From Gammaproteobacteria bacterium (GTDB lineage Bacteria > Pseudomonadota > Gammaproteobacteria > Burkholderiales > Nitrosomonadaceae), in assembly GCA_015709635.1 (NCBI GenBank), contig CP054180.1, positions 3,038,001 through 3,102,000 on the forward strand: a DNA stretch of 64,000 bases, in the 5' to 3' direction. The first letter of the stretch is position 1; every line of letters starts with the position of its first letter. The notes beneath the pieces were generated by a model. That model was given only the letters and a program-made list of their open reading frames with translations, made no database searches and was not told the DNA's origin. The position numbers and the translations under genes are program-made. Shown here piece by piece: positions 1 through 8,154 of this stretch.

Positions 1-2
1 AA

Positions 3-1784
3 TTCCTCGACGTGCTCAAACTGCGGGCCGCGCCGGCCGCCAAGGACATGCTCGATGCGATCGAGTTGCTGAACGGAATGAACACCGACAACGCCCGTAA
101 GGTGCCTGCCGATGCGCCGACCGGCTTCATCAAAGCACGCTGGCAGAAGCTGGTCATGAGTGACGCCGGCATCGACCGGCGCTATTACGAGCTGTGTGCG
201 CTGTCGGAGTTGAAGAACGCGCTACGTTCCGGCGACATCTGGGTGCAGGGGTCGCGCCAGTTCAAGGATTTCGAGGACTACCTGGTGCCACCCGAGAAGT
301 TCGCCAGCCTCAAGCAGGCAAGCGAATTGCCGCTGGCTGTAGCCACCGACTGCGATCAGTATCTTCACGACCAGCTGAGCCTGGTGGAAGCGCAGCTTGC
401 CATCGTCAACCGCATGGCGGTGACCAACGACTTGCCGGATGCCATCATCACGGAGTCTGGCTTGAAGATCACGCCGCTGGATACGGCGGTACCCGACACC
501 GCACAGGCCCTGATCGACCAGATGGCAATGATCCTGCCGCACGTCAAGATCACTGAGCTGCTGCTGGAGGTGGACAAGTGGACGGATTTCACCCGCCACT
601 TTACGCACCTGAAATCGGGTGACCTGGCCAAGGACAAGAATCTGCTGCTGACAACGATCCTGGCCGACGCGATCAACCTAGGCCTGACCAAGATGACCGA
701 ATCCTGCCCCGGCGCGACCTACGCCAAGCTCACCTGGCTGCAAGCTTGGCATATCCGTGACGAAACCTACTCGACGGCGCTGGCCGATCTGGTTAATACG
801 CAGTTCCGGCATCCCTTTGCTGAGCACTGGGGCGACGGCACCACGTCATCGTCCGACGGTCAGAATTTTAGAACCGGCAGCAAAGCCGAAAGCACAGGTC
901 ACATCAACCCAAAGTATGGCAGCAGTCCAGGGCGGACTTTCTACACCCACATCTCCGACCAGTACACGCCATTCCACACCAAGGTGGTGAACGTTGGCGT
1001 GCGCGACTCGACCTACGTGCTCGACGGCTTGCTGTACCACGAGTCCGACCTGCGTATCGAGGAACACTACACTGACACGGCAGGCTTCACCGATCACGTC
1101 TTCGCTCTCATGCATCTACTCGGCTTTCGTTTCGCGCCGCGCATCCGCGACCTCGGCGACACAAAGCTCTACATCCCGAAGGTCGATGCTACCTATGCGG
1201 CGCTGAAACCGATGATCGGCGGCACGCTCAACACCAAGCATGTCCGCGCCCACTGGGATGAAATCCTGCGACTGGCTATCTCGATCAAGCAAGGCACGGT
1301 GACTGCTTCTCTGATGCTGCGCAAGCTCGGCAGCTACCCGCGTCAGAACGGCTTGGCAATTGCACTGCGCGAGCTGGGCCGCATCGAGCGCACGCTGTTC
1401 ATTCTGGACTGGCTACAAAGCGTGGAACTGCGTCGCCGCGTGCATGCCGGTCTGAACAAGGGCGAAGCACGCAACGCGCTGGCTCGTGCCGTGTTCTTCA
1501 ACCGCTTGGGCGAAATCCGCGACCGTAGCTTTGAGCAGCAACGTTACCGGGCCAGCGGCCTCAACCTGGTAACGGCGGCCATCGTGCTGTGGAACACGGT
1601 CTATCTGGAGCGTGCGGCACTTAGACTGCGTGGCAATGGTTATGCCGTCGATGATGCGCTGTTGCAGTACCTATCGCCGCTGGGCTGGGAGCACATCAAC
1701 CTGACCGGCGATTACCTCTGGCGCAACAGCGCCAAGATCGGCGCGGGCAAGTTCAGGCCGCTACGACCATTGCAACCAGCTTAG
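3..1784 (+). CDS. tnpA: Tn3-family transposase TnpA, C-terminal ~594 residues, running off the left edge
   Basis: This is the cointegrate-forming transposase of a Tn3-family transposon. The reading frame is open to the first bases of the window, so the gene starts outside it; family members are close to 1,000 residues. The part present contains the hallmark segments of the Tn3 DDE domain: TSSSDGQ near residue 275, FYTHISDQY, the LDGLLYHESDL block, and the closing SPLGWEHINLTGDY near the C terminus. No frameshift is seen. The stop codon lies inside the 38-bp terminal inverted repeat, as is usual for Tn3 elements whose tnpA is last. Its GC-rich codon use differs from the AT-rich genes that follow, which suggests a recent arrival. 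Confidence 0.93.
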   Translation, partial: FLDVLKLRAAPAAKDMLDAIELLNGMNTDNARKVPADAPTGFIKARWQKLVMSDAGIDRRYYELCALSELKNALRSGDIWVQGSRQFKDFEDYLVPPEKFASLKQASELPLAVATDCDQYLHDQLSLVEAQLAIVNRMAVTNDLPDAIITESGLKITPLDTAVPDTAQALIDQMAMILPHVKITELLLEVDKWTDFTRHFTHLKSGDLAKDKNLLLTTILADAINLGLTKMTESCPGATYAKLTWLQAWHIRDETYSTALADLVNTQFRHPFAEHWGDGTTSSSDGQNFRTGSKAESTGHINPKYGSSPGRTFYTHISDQYTPFHTKVVNVGVRDSTYVLDGLLYHESDLRIEEHYTDTAGFTDHVFALMHLLGFRFAPRIRDLGDTKLYIPKVDATYAALKPMIGGTLNTKHVRAHWDEILRLAISIKQGTVTASLMLRKLGSYPRQNGLAIALRELGRIERTLFILDWLQSVELRRRVHAGLNKGEARNALARAVFFNRLGEIRDRSFEQQRYRASGLNLVTAAIVLWNTVYLERAALRLRGNGYAVDDALLQYLSPLGWEHINLTGDYLWRNSAKIGAGKFRPLRPLQPA

Positions 1785-1817
1785 CGTACTTTGCAATCCG
1801 TTTTCTGAGACGACCCC
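1780..1817. repeat. 38-bp Tn3-type terminal inverted repeat, right end of the transposon
   Basis: Read on the minus strand it begins GGGGTCGTCTCAGAAAACGG and ends CTAAG, the layout of Tn3/Tn5393-type ends. It overlaps the tnpA stop codon. The 5 bases outside it (1818-1822, TATAT) would be the target duplication; the matching left end is outside the window. Confidence 0.85.
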
Positions 1818-2177
1818 TATATCAGCGACGATGCCTTACGCCAGGTCATCCAGGCAGCGCAAAACAAGTGCGAAGGCTTTAATAACTTTGCTCAGTGGGC
1901 ATATTTCGGATCGGACACCATCGAGGAGAATGTGCGCGAGGATCAGCTGAAGATAATCAAGTACAACCATCTGATTGCCAATCTGATGATTTTCCACAAC
2001 TGCCATACAATGACACAGGCATTCAAGGAGCTAGAAGCAGAGGGGATGAAGTTAACGCCAGAATTGGCTACGGCGTTTAGTCCATATCGAACGCATCACG
2101 CTAATCGTTTCGGCACTTACGAGCTTAGGGAAAGAGATTTGGAGCCGATTGACTACGGTGTGACGTTCCTGATGTAA
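1818..2177 (+). pseudogene. C-terminal fragment of a second, different Tn3-family transposase
   Basis: Translation in this frame (DALRQVIQAAQNK..., then FNNFAQWAYFGSDTI, YNHLIANLMIFHN, ending IDYGVTFLM) matches the extreme C-terminal region of another TnpA lineage, about 120 residues. It starts exactly where the terminal repeat of the first transposon ends, so the first transposon appears to have landed inside this gene and the rest lies to the left of the window. It cannot be functional alone. The protein is clearly not a duplicate of the neighbouring TnpA C terminus. Confidence 0.75.
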
Positions 2178-2187
2178 CGAAATTAGG

Positions 2188-2225
2188 GATGTTACTCATT
2201 TACGAAGGAATCCTTACGGTCCCCC
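2188..2225. repeat. Putative right terminal repeat of the second Tn3-family transposon
   Basis: Read on the minus strand the segment begins GGGGGACCGTAAGG, ten bases after the stop codon of the second tnpA fragment, where a Tn3 terminal repeat is expected. The adjoining istA homology breaks off exactly at 2226. Only one end is visible, so the 38-bp length is assumed from the family. Confidence 0.5.
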
Positions 2226-3022
2226 TTTAAAGCATCAAAGTCAGCAGCAATGGGTAGCGGCACCATGAAGTGTCGGCGGCTGTAGCCAACCATGCCTTCA
2301 ACGTTGCCCTTGTCATTGCCTTTAGCCGGTCGGCCAAACTTATCTTCAAACAAGTAATGGCTTTGCAGTTCGCTGAACGCCTTGGTACGTTGCCGTTTGC
2401 CATCGCCAAGTATCTTGGCTACCGCAATCTTGGTGTTGTCGTACAGGATCGATTGCGGCACCCCACCCAAAAACGCAAAAGCAGCAACGTGCCCATCCAG
2501 AAAGGATTCGGTATCTTCAGTTGGATAAGCCCTGACAAAACAGCCATCCGAATGCGGTAAATCAAGGCAGAAATAATGGAAGCGAACCAGTTTGCCGCCA
2601 ATATAGCCATCGGCTTCACCAAAGTCTACCTGGGCATGACCAGGTAGGTGTGCCAACGGCATGAACATTTCTTTTTGCCGAATTGCAGCCTTGTTAACAT
2701 AGTTGCGTACGATGGTATAACCACCAGTAAAGCCGTATTCTTTACGCAACCGCTCCAATATCCGTATCGCAGTATGGCGTTGTTTTACATGCACCTGCTT
2801 GTCGGCTTCCAGAATGGCATCAATGATGCCAGTGAATCCAGCTAGCTTAGGGGAAATGGGTTCTTTCTTGCGACGGTAACCTGGCGACACCGAATATTGG
2901 CACATCTTCTTGACAGTCTTGCGGTGAACTCCAAAATATCGCGCAACTTCTCGTTCGCTTTTGCCTTCCACCATCACCGCTCGTCGAATCTTTACATATA
3001 GTTCCACTGTATACATCCTCAT
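2226..3022 (-). pseudogene. istA: IS21-family transposase IstA, truncated at its C terminus
   Basis: IstA is the DDE transposase of IS21-type elements. The N terminus carries an HTH (GKSEREVARYFGVHRKTVKKM, about residues 20-40). The integrase-like core shows the acidic residues in HAQVDFGEAD (D near 133), ILYDNTK (D near 195) and GNDKGNVEGMVGY (E near 239). Homology stops at FDAL near residue 265, after which about ten unrelated residues run to a stop at 2192. Complete IstA proteins are 400-500 residues and are followed by istB, which is absent. The break coincides with the putative end of a Tn3-type transposon, so insertion of that element is the likely cause. Confidence 0.85.
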
Positions 3023-3672
3023 CGCCTTTCACTTGATGCTCATCGCATCAGCTTACAGGCATAAGACTTGGTACACTTTTATTCCGCGTTTGCCGCAAAA
3101 TTTAGTGCGCCTCAGTGGTATATTTTTACACCGCTATTTATATAAATGATGAGAACGTAAAGTACTTTCAATTTTTCTCATAAATACACTCAACATAATT
3201 CACCCTAAAAAAATTTCTATTAAAAATCAAAGAAATTTATGCTTGAGGCCATATATAAATTATTTTTTCTTATTCCCCACTATCAACATAACATAAATAT
3301 TGTTGTTGCGCTACAATCTACATACACGTAAGTTATTGTCAAAAGTGGTGCTCAGAGACTTGATCAAGTTGCATTCTGATCTTATAAGTAGCGGTGTAAA
3401 ATTAATGGAATGGACGCCAGCTACCCTAAATTGCATCAAAGTGCCAAAGTAGTGATCCAATAAAACCTACTAGATGGAGAGCATAAAAAAGTGGGGTGTA
3501 TTTTTTTCAAATCAGGCGGCCATTTTCAAAGAGGCCATTGTCTCAAGTTATTTTGGATCGAAAAAGCCAGATCAGGTCACTACTTAAAGCGTTGAAACAT
3601 CAAACCAGTGAAGCACAATCTCTTCTTGTTTGAATTTTATCTCAAGCTTGATCAAACTCTGCAATCATCACT
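3023..3672. other. AT-rich gene-free stretch with a 13-bp inverted repeat
   Basis: No supportable coding sequence is present. The first ~110 bases are the upstream end of the IS21-type element. A 13-bp inverted repeat, TTTTACACCGCTA at 3124-3136 and its complement at 3389-3401, may mark element ends because each copy is followed outward by a TGTAAAA start. A shorter inverted pair around AAGTAGTGA occurs near 3447 and 3576. No promoter or terminator could be assigned with confidence. Confidence 0.4.
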
Positions 3673-3848
3673 TCATAAATAATGATCTGATCTTTCTGGA
3701 ACAATCGTCGTAGTAGAGAGTCGTTTCGGACGAAGTCGATGAAGATTTTTCCTGTGTGTTTCTTCTTGCTCATATTGGCTAGGTAAGCGTCCGGCACTTC
3801 CCGCGCCATTTGTTCCCATAATTCGCGCGGTTGGCGCATCAACAACAC
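3673..3848 (-). pseudogene. Fragment of the polymerase domain of DNA ligase D
   Basis: The residues VPDAYLANMSKKKHTGKIFIDFVRND resemble the LigD primase-polymerase domain, where a conserved MSK..R.G.IF.DY.RN motif is found. After RND the homology continues in another frame (LSTTTIVPE), which shows a frameshift, and the segment ends at a stop at 3673. LigD acts in non-homologous end joining; this piece is only about 50 residues of a protein of several hundred and is a relic. It abuts the recombinase relic upstream of it, so the join is probably a deletion junction. The assignment rests on one motif. Confidence 0.5.
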
Positions 3849-4572
3849 TAGATCATAATCCTTTCCACTTCATCTAGCGTCATTTCATCGCGTCTCCGGT
3901 CATATAATTGTGTTGTTCGTGTACTTGAATGGTTAGCCATAATTGCCGCTTTTTCTAGAGTTCCGCCATTTTTAAGGTACGCGGTAATGCCGGTAGCTCT
4001 AAAACTATGATTGCCAACTTTTGTTGCGATACCTGATTTATTAATATGTCTTTGTATCATGGCGTGAGCATTGGCCTGTACGAAAGGGGATGAAGTTAAT
4101 TGTCCAGTTCCTCGGCCAATGGTGCGAAATAAGAAACCCTTCCGATCATCACGCAAATTGGTTTCATTAATATAGGCGCTTAAATATTCTTCGAGATTAT
4201 GGTGGTAGGGCATTTCATGACGTTTTCCACCTTTTTTCATGCAGACGTACCCAGAGTCTCCTGTTTTGCGTATAAACATCTTCAACTTTCATTGCTAAAG
4301 CAGCGCCAGCGTGCGAAGGAATAAACCATGAGTGCAATAAGCGCTCGATCTCTTAATCCGGAAGGTTTGCTGACATCGATACTGTTCAATAATTGCCGGG
4401 TATCTTCACTATCCAAGATTGGAGTTTTACCGGTCTTGACTCGATGAGCAGGGCCTCTGACGGAAGATGCCGGATTAGTTGCTACAATCTGGCCGACTAC
4501 CAGCCAATCAAATAAATGACGTATAGCCGCCAAATGTTGGGTTATTCTGCATAAAGGTACCAAAAGTACCAT
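3848..4572 (-). pseudogene. Tyrosine recombinase (phage-type integrase), N-terminally truncated and twice frameshifted
   Basis: Three reading-frame segments together give most of a tyrosine recombinase. The first (4282-4572) carries the end of the SAM-like domain (AAIRHLFDWL) and DRALIALMVYSFAR. A middle segment in another frame reads GAALAMKVEDVYTQNRRLW. The third (3848-4285) has GGKRHEMP, the H-x-x-R box NHSFRATG, and the catalytic tyrosine in RTTQLYDRRR. A base is missing near 4298 and one is gained in the A-run near 4224, so the two shifts compensate and the outer parts stay in register. Roughly the first 100 residues are missing because the gene is cut by the left arm of a miniature element at 4546; the apparent start codon lies within that element. 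Confidence 0.85.
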
Positions 4573-4739
4573 AGTATAATTACTAATAGCCTGAACTTAA
4601 ATAAGAAATAGCTATTTTATGACTTCCTGATTTTGGGCTCTTTTTATGTCGAAATTTAGATGCCAGAGAACCATTGATTCTTTACTAGTTACAGTAACTT
4701 ATGATTAATTTCATGGTACTTTTGGTACCTTTATGCAGA
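4546..4739. mobile_element. Miniature inverted-repeat element, copy 1 (194 bp)
   Basis: Perfect 27-bp terminal inverted repeats, 4546-4572 and 4713-4739, begin TCTGCATAAAGGTACCAAAA. The AT-rich interior has no ORF and is homologous to the interior of the copy at 6791-6991. The left arm interrupts the recombinase relic. No transposase is encoded. Confidence 0.85.
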
Positions 4740-4808
4740 TGAACCCTAGATTGTTGATACCGGTCGTAAATTGACTAGAAAAGGCTACTTGGGTCTACGC
4801 CATCCTAT

Positions 4809-4840
4809 GGGACTTTTGGTACCTTCATGCAGGTGAGCCC
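4809..4840. repeat. Solo arm of the miniature element
   Basis: A third, diverged copy of the arm (GGGACTTTTGGTACCTTCATG...) lies 69 bases right of copy 1 in the orientation of a right end. It has no partner arm, so it is a relic of another copy or a partial duplication. Confidence 0.75.
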
Positions 4841-4890
4841 AATGTACCGAGGCGGGTGGTGGCTGCAGAATGCTCCACCTGCCTCATGCC

Positions 4891-6528
4891 TTATTGGTAT
4901 TTCTTATACAGCCAAACAGGCGTGATGTATTGCAAGCTATGGTTTGACCACAATCCAGAAATTCCAATAATACGCGGAACGAACGTGGGATTATTTGGAT
5001 TTTTTTCCTTATCGTACGGAAACGTAGCATCTATAGAAATCGGCGGCGCCAGAAACATCGCCAGCGCACTATTGCCGCTCTTGCACTCATTGCTTGGTGC
5101 AGAAATCTCACCCGTCTGTGGATTGACAATTTTTTGCGTTTGCACACATGCATGGGAGTAATCCCAACCAGTCATCAGCGTATCCGCCCTATTGGTAAAA
5201 TCGATGGTTTGCCAGACAGTATCACTACCCCAACGACCCACGGTATTTGTATACGACTTACCCGCAATTTGGGTAGTAGTCCGCACCCCTATAATTTGAT
5301 CGCCTTTGGTCACTTCTAATTTGAGCAAGCGCACTGAATCGCCGTCCGCGATAGCGGCGGCAGTGAAGGCCTCAAGCTCTTCCGCATTATTGGAATACGA
5401 GTACTGCTCCAGTGACAACTTGCCCATGCTCATAAAAGGGGAAACGGCCGTTGCATAAACGATGCTCGGCTTGGATTTAGCGTCAATTTTGTCGGCCGTC
5501 ATATAACTCCACAAAGTGGCCGAATTCAAGCCCCATCTTCCTATGAGATTATCATTGAGGATTTTTTGCTGTTGTGCGCTATACCATTCTCGAATGGCGG
5601 TCATACCAGCAGGGCTCGGATACTCGCAGCAAATATCATCGTACTGGACTATCCCGCCGACAATTGCGCCAACCTCGGTACAGCGGCCATCACTGACCTG
5701 CCCGTAATGATGATTGCAAGTAAAGCCACAAGGATACCCGCCATATGTGGTACTTTGTGTGATGGCATTATCCACCCGCCACTTGACTGCAGCAGCCTCA
5801 GCGCTGGATGCCAACGCTGAAAACTGTTTCACTGCACTGTTAAGCTCTTCCTTGTATAGGGCAACGGTCTCAGGGTTAGGTGTCACGCCGGTAATATCTT
5901 GATAGTTATACGCTTGTCGCTTAAGCAAAGTTAAGCAAATATTTCCCGCAGCACTAATATAAGGCAGCACTTGTAGCGGTGTTATGCCGGGGTTCTGCAT
6001 AGCATATTTTATTTGAATACAGTTACCCAGTAAATTCTCTAGCAGCGCACTGCGGTCACCGCCTCCTGATTTGATATACCCATCCAAAATATACGTTTCT
6101 TCACCCAAAGTCTGATACTGATTAGCCACTAGCGATGCCAAAGTATCCGAGCGAGATTGGGCAATTGCATCTTGCACGTACTTAACCAGCTGATTCAGCT
6201 TGTCGTTCACTGTGGGCCCCGCATCTGCGCCCCAAAAAAATCCTATAAAAGATGAGAATCCTTTTCCTATTTCTGGAATTATCCCGATTCCAGACATCAC
6301 TGCGCTACGCATTCCATTCATAATCTGGCAATCCGTATCACAGCCCCCAAAACTCGGCGGATTTACATTACACGGCGCACTTGCAAGCTCAGAAAAACCA
6401 AGACCCATGTAGGACGGCGGATTTTTACTAGCGGGAAGGCGGCTCTCGCTGGCCAAAGCACTAGTGGCGCACAACGAAACTAGCAGCGATAGCAACACGT
6501 TATTGGAAAAAATAGATTTTATATTCAT
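4891..6528 (-). CDS. Secreted protein with a delta-endotoxin (Cry) domain-I-like helical region
   Basis: The 545-residue product begins with a clear Sec signal peptide (hydrophobic residues 9-20, cleavage near ATSALA-S at 26). Residues ~72-250 resemble the helical pore-forming domain I of Cry toxins: GIGIIPEIGKGFSSFIGFFWG (about 80-100), a helix with NDKLNQLVKYVQDAI, and LPYISAAGNICLTLL (188-203) followed by a long helix to ALASSAEAAAVKW, which parallels the LP.Y..AANLHL.LL region of Cry helix 6. Residues 260-330 are rich in Cys and aromatic residues. The C-terminal ~150 residues look beta-rich and end RIIGISGLWSNHSL, possibly jacalin-like, but that is weak. The start is supported by GGGAG about 9 bases upstream. 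The gene stands alone between two copies of a miniature element; the 262 bases upstream hold no gene. Confidence 0.6.
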   Translation of the reverse strand: MNIKSIFSNNVLLSLLVSLCATSALASESRLPASKNPPSYMGLGFSELASAPCNVNPPSFGGCDTDCQIMNGMRSAVMSGIGIIPEIGKGFSSFIGFFWGADAGPTVNDKLNQLVKYVQDAIAQSRSDTLASLVANQYQTLGEETYILDGYIKSGGGDRSALLENLLGNCIQIKYAMQNPGITPLQVLPYISAAGNICLTLLKRQAYNYQDITGVTPNPETVALYKEELNSAVKQFSALASSAEAAAVKWRVDNAITQSTTYGGYPCGFTCNHHYGQVSDGRCTEVGAIVGGIVQYDDICCEYPSPAGMTAIREWYSAQQQKILNDNLIGRWGLNSATLWSYMTADKIDAKSKPSIVYATAVSPFMSMGKLSLEQYSYSNNAEELEAFTAAAIADGDSVRLLKLEVTKGDQIIGVRTTTQIAGKSYTNTVGRWGSDTVWQTIDFTNRADTLMTGWDYSHACVQTQKIVNPQTGEISAPSNECKSGNSALAMFLAPPISIDATFPYDKEKNPNNPTFVPRIIGISGLWSNHSLQYITPVWLYKKYQ

Positions 6529-6790
6529 TACAAAACTCCCTGAACATTTAGTTTTTCTGCGCTTAAAAGCTAGTGTCGATTCAGGGCTGTAGTACCCGCC
6601 GCTGGTCTTTATTATGCATTCCTTTGCGAGGACTATAAACCTCGGGTATAGGAATAATAAAACACCTTTCCATTAGTTTCGAATGTACTGAAAGCTAGCT
6701 CAATTGTCAAACACGGTTATAATCGATCAAAAAATGACTATATTCCGGTTCAGTTAGCACGAAAAGTTAAAGATTTTGCCGCATTTGGGT

Positions 6791-6991
6791 TCATCTGCAT
6801 AAAGGTACCAAAAGTCCAATTGTAGAATGACTAACATATTGAATCTTAATAAGGATTAACTTATTTTGTGACACCTAAATTTTGGGTCATTTTTATACTT
6901 AAATTTGGGAGTTCTGGAATCATTTATTTTTCAATAATTACAATATCTTATAAATAACTATGTGGGACTTTTGGTACCTTTATGCAGATGA
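6791..6991. mobile_element. Miniature inverted-repeat element, copy 2 (201 bp)
   Basis: The 27-bp arms TCATCTGCATAAAGGTACC... at 6791-6817 and their complement at 6965-6991 match perfectly and are nearly identical to those of copy 1. The interior is AT-rich, non-coding and alignable with copy 1. The right arm directly adjoins a broken tnpA. Confidence 0.85.
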
Positions 6992-7396
6992 CGGTACCTG
7001 CTGAGCTACATCGATGATCCCGAACTCCGTAACCATGTACAAAAGGCACTAAATCGAGGTGAGGCGTACCATCAACTGCGCCGAGCGATTAGCCAGGTCA
7101 ATGGTGACCGGTTCCGAGGCAGTAGTGAGGAAGAAATCGAGCTGTGGAACGAATGCGCTCGGTTAATAGCTAATGCCATCATTTACTTCAACTCCAAAGT
7201 TCTAAGTAATCTGTTGCAAAGCTTTGAGCATCAGGGCAAACAGGAGCTAGCTGAAACCATTAAGCGAGCTTCACCAGTAGCCTGGCAAGGCATCAATCTG
7301 AAAGGAAAATACTTGTTCGGTCAGACGGGTCAGGCACCAGATATTGAGTATCTGCTAGCACCGATCGAGGAATATGTGCCACCTCCTAAAAAATGA
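6992..7396 (+). pseudogene. C-terminal fragment of a third Tn3-family transposase
   Basis: The frame reads RYLLSYIDDPELRNHVQ, then NRGEAYHQLRRAI, NGDRFRGSSEEEIELWNECARL, IIYFNSKVLS and SPVAWQGINLKGKY, which is the C-terminal ~130 residues of a Tn3-type TnpA. It begins without a start codon immediately after the right arm of the miniature element; a stop codon lies at 6989-6991. It belongs to a lineage different from both transposases at the left of the window. No Tn3 terminal repeat is visible after the stop codon. Confidence 0.88.
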
Positions 7397-7754
7397 TAAA
7401 CTTGTACAGGCCAATATAGGCGGACGCAAGCGCGGCTGTTTTCATATTATTGGCGATCTCTCAGACAAGATTCTAATTTGTGAGGGATTCGCCACCGGCG
7501 CCAGTCTTCATGAAGATTCTGGGCAACGCGTTGTCATCGCCTTTGATGCCGGTAACTTGTTACCTGTCGCAAAAAATATTAGAGACCTATCGCCAGAGAG
7601 TGAAATCATTATCTGCGGTGATAACGATCTATCAGGCGTAGGACAAACAAAAGCGCGGGAGGCTGCGTTATCTATTGGAGGGAAGATACTGATTCCGCCT
7701 ATACCAGGCCAAGATTGGAATGATGTTCTGAAAGGAGAAAATCATAATGCTTAG
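7397..7754 (+). pseudogene. Toprim-domain fragment of a plasmid/phage DNA primase
   Basis: The frame is open from 7374, but the first residues come from the overlapping tnpA tail. From about GGRKRGCFHIIG on, the protein matches the Toprim domain of phage and plasmid primase-helicases: ILICEGFATGASLHE supplies the catalytic Glu, VIAFDAGNL follows, and IICGDND supplies the metal-binding Asp pair; it ends GQDWNDVLKG. The N-terminal zinc-binding part and the start codon are missing, so this is a relic joined to the tnpA end. It overlaps the next ORF at ATGCTTAG, as adjacent genes in such modules often do. Confidence 0.75.
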
Positions 7755-7878
7755 CCAAAAAATTATGTCTTCTGATGGAAACTTTCAAAACAATGTTGCC
7801 ACATTGAATCTTGATGACGCAGAAACTGTGCAGGATGAAACAAATCGCCATGAATGGCCAGAACCGCAGCCACCTTAA
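7747..7878 (+). pseudogene. 43-residue N-terminal stub, probably of a DUF3987-type protein
   Basis: An ATG overlaps the stop codon of the primase fragment and opens a 43-codon frame ending HEWPEPQPP. A W-P-E-P motif soon after the start is common in DUF3987 proteins that follow Toprim primases in phages and plasmids. The frame stops just before sequence that resembles the tail of an integrase plus a tRNA 3' end, so the gene was probably cut off by an integration or deletion event. Confidence 0.4.
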
Positions 7879-7879
7879 G

Positions 7880-7963
7880 AAAAAAGAGGTTAGAGAAAAA
7901 CTCTAACCTCTTGATTTGTGGTGGGTCTGGTTGGACTCGAACCAACGACCAAGGGATTATGAG
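7880..7963 (-). other. Left attachment site with a truncated tRNA (3' half) and a terminator-like hairpin
   Basis: Bases 7919-7963 repeat the CCA end, acceptor strand, T arm and most of the anticodon arm of the tRNA at 15585-15661, without a mismatch, and stop at the anticodon loop. The homology continues left through AACCTCTTGATTT and a perfect 10-bp hairpin (7886-7895 with 7901-7910) to GAAAAAAGAGG, which corresponds to the last codons of the integrase next to the intact tRNA. This is the left boundary (att site) of the island and includes the tail of another integrase. Confidence 0.85.
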
Positions 7964-8029
7964 ACACAGTCTTATAAGTGGCTATTTATATTAAACAATA
8001 ACTTACAGCGCTTGCCACATATAAAATCA

Positions 8030-8088
8030 TTGTCACACAACCCTTAATTATGGAGTTTTCATACAGGCGTGACACAAATTTGACACAA
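8030..8088. promoter_or_regulatory. Cluster of TGACA/TGTCA sites near the left att site
   Basis: TTGTCACACAA (8030-8040) and GTGACACAAATTTGACACAA (8069-8088) lie 70-125 bases inside the island. A related palindrome is at 15520-15537 at the other end. They may be arm-type binding sites for integrase or excisionase; this is inferred from position and similarity only. Confidence 0.35.
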
Positions 8089-8154
8089 TCAATATCTGTT
8101 CGTCATTGTAGAAAACTGTATCAGCTTCACTCAATACAACCTAGTTATGCTTCA

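Noticed and set aside
4249..4300. Programmed frameshifting in the recombinase gene
   Set aside because: The shifts lie far apart, only one is in an A-run, and the gene also lacks its N terminus, so decay is simpler.
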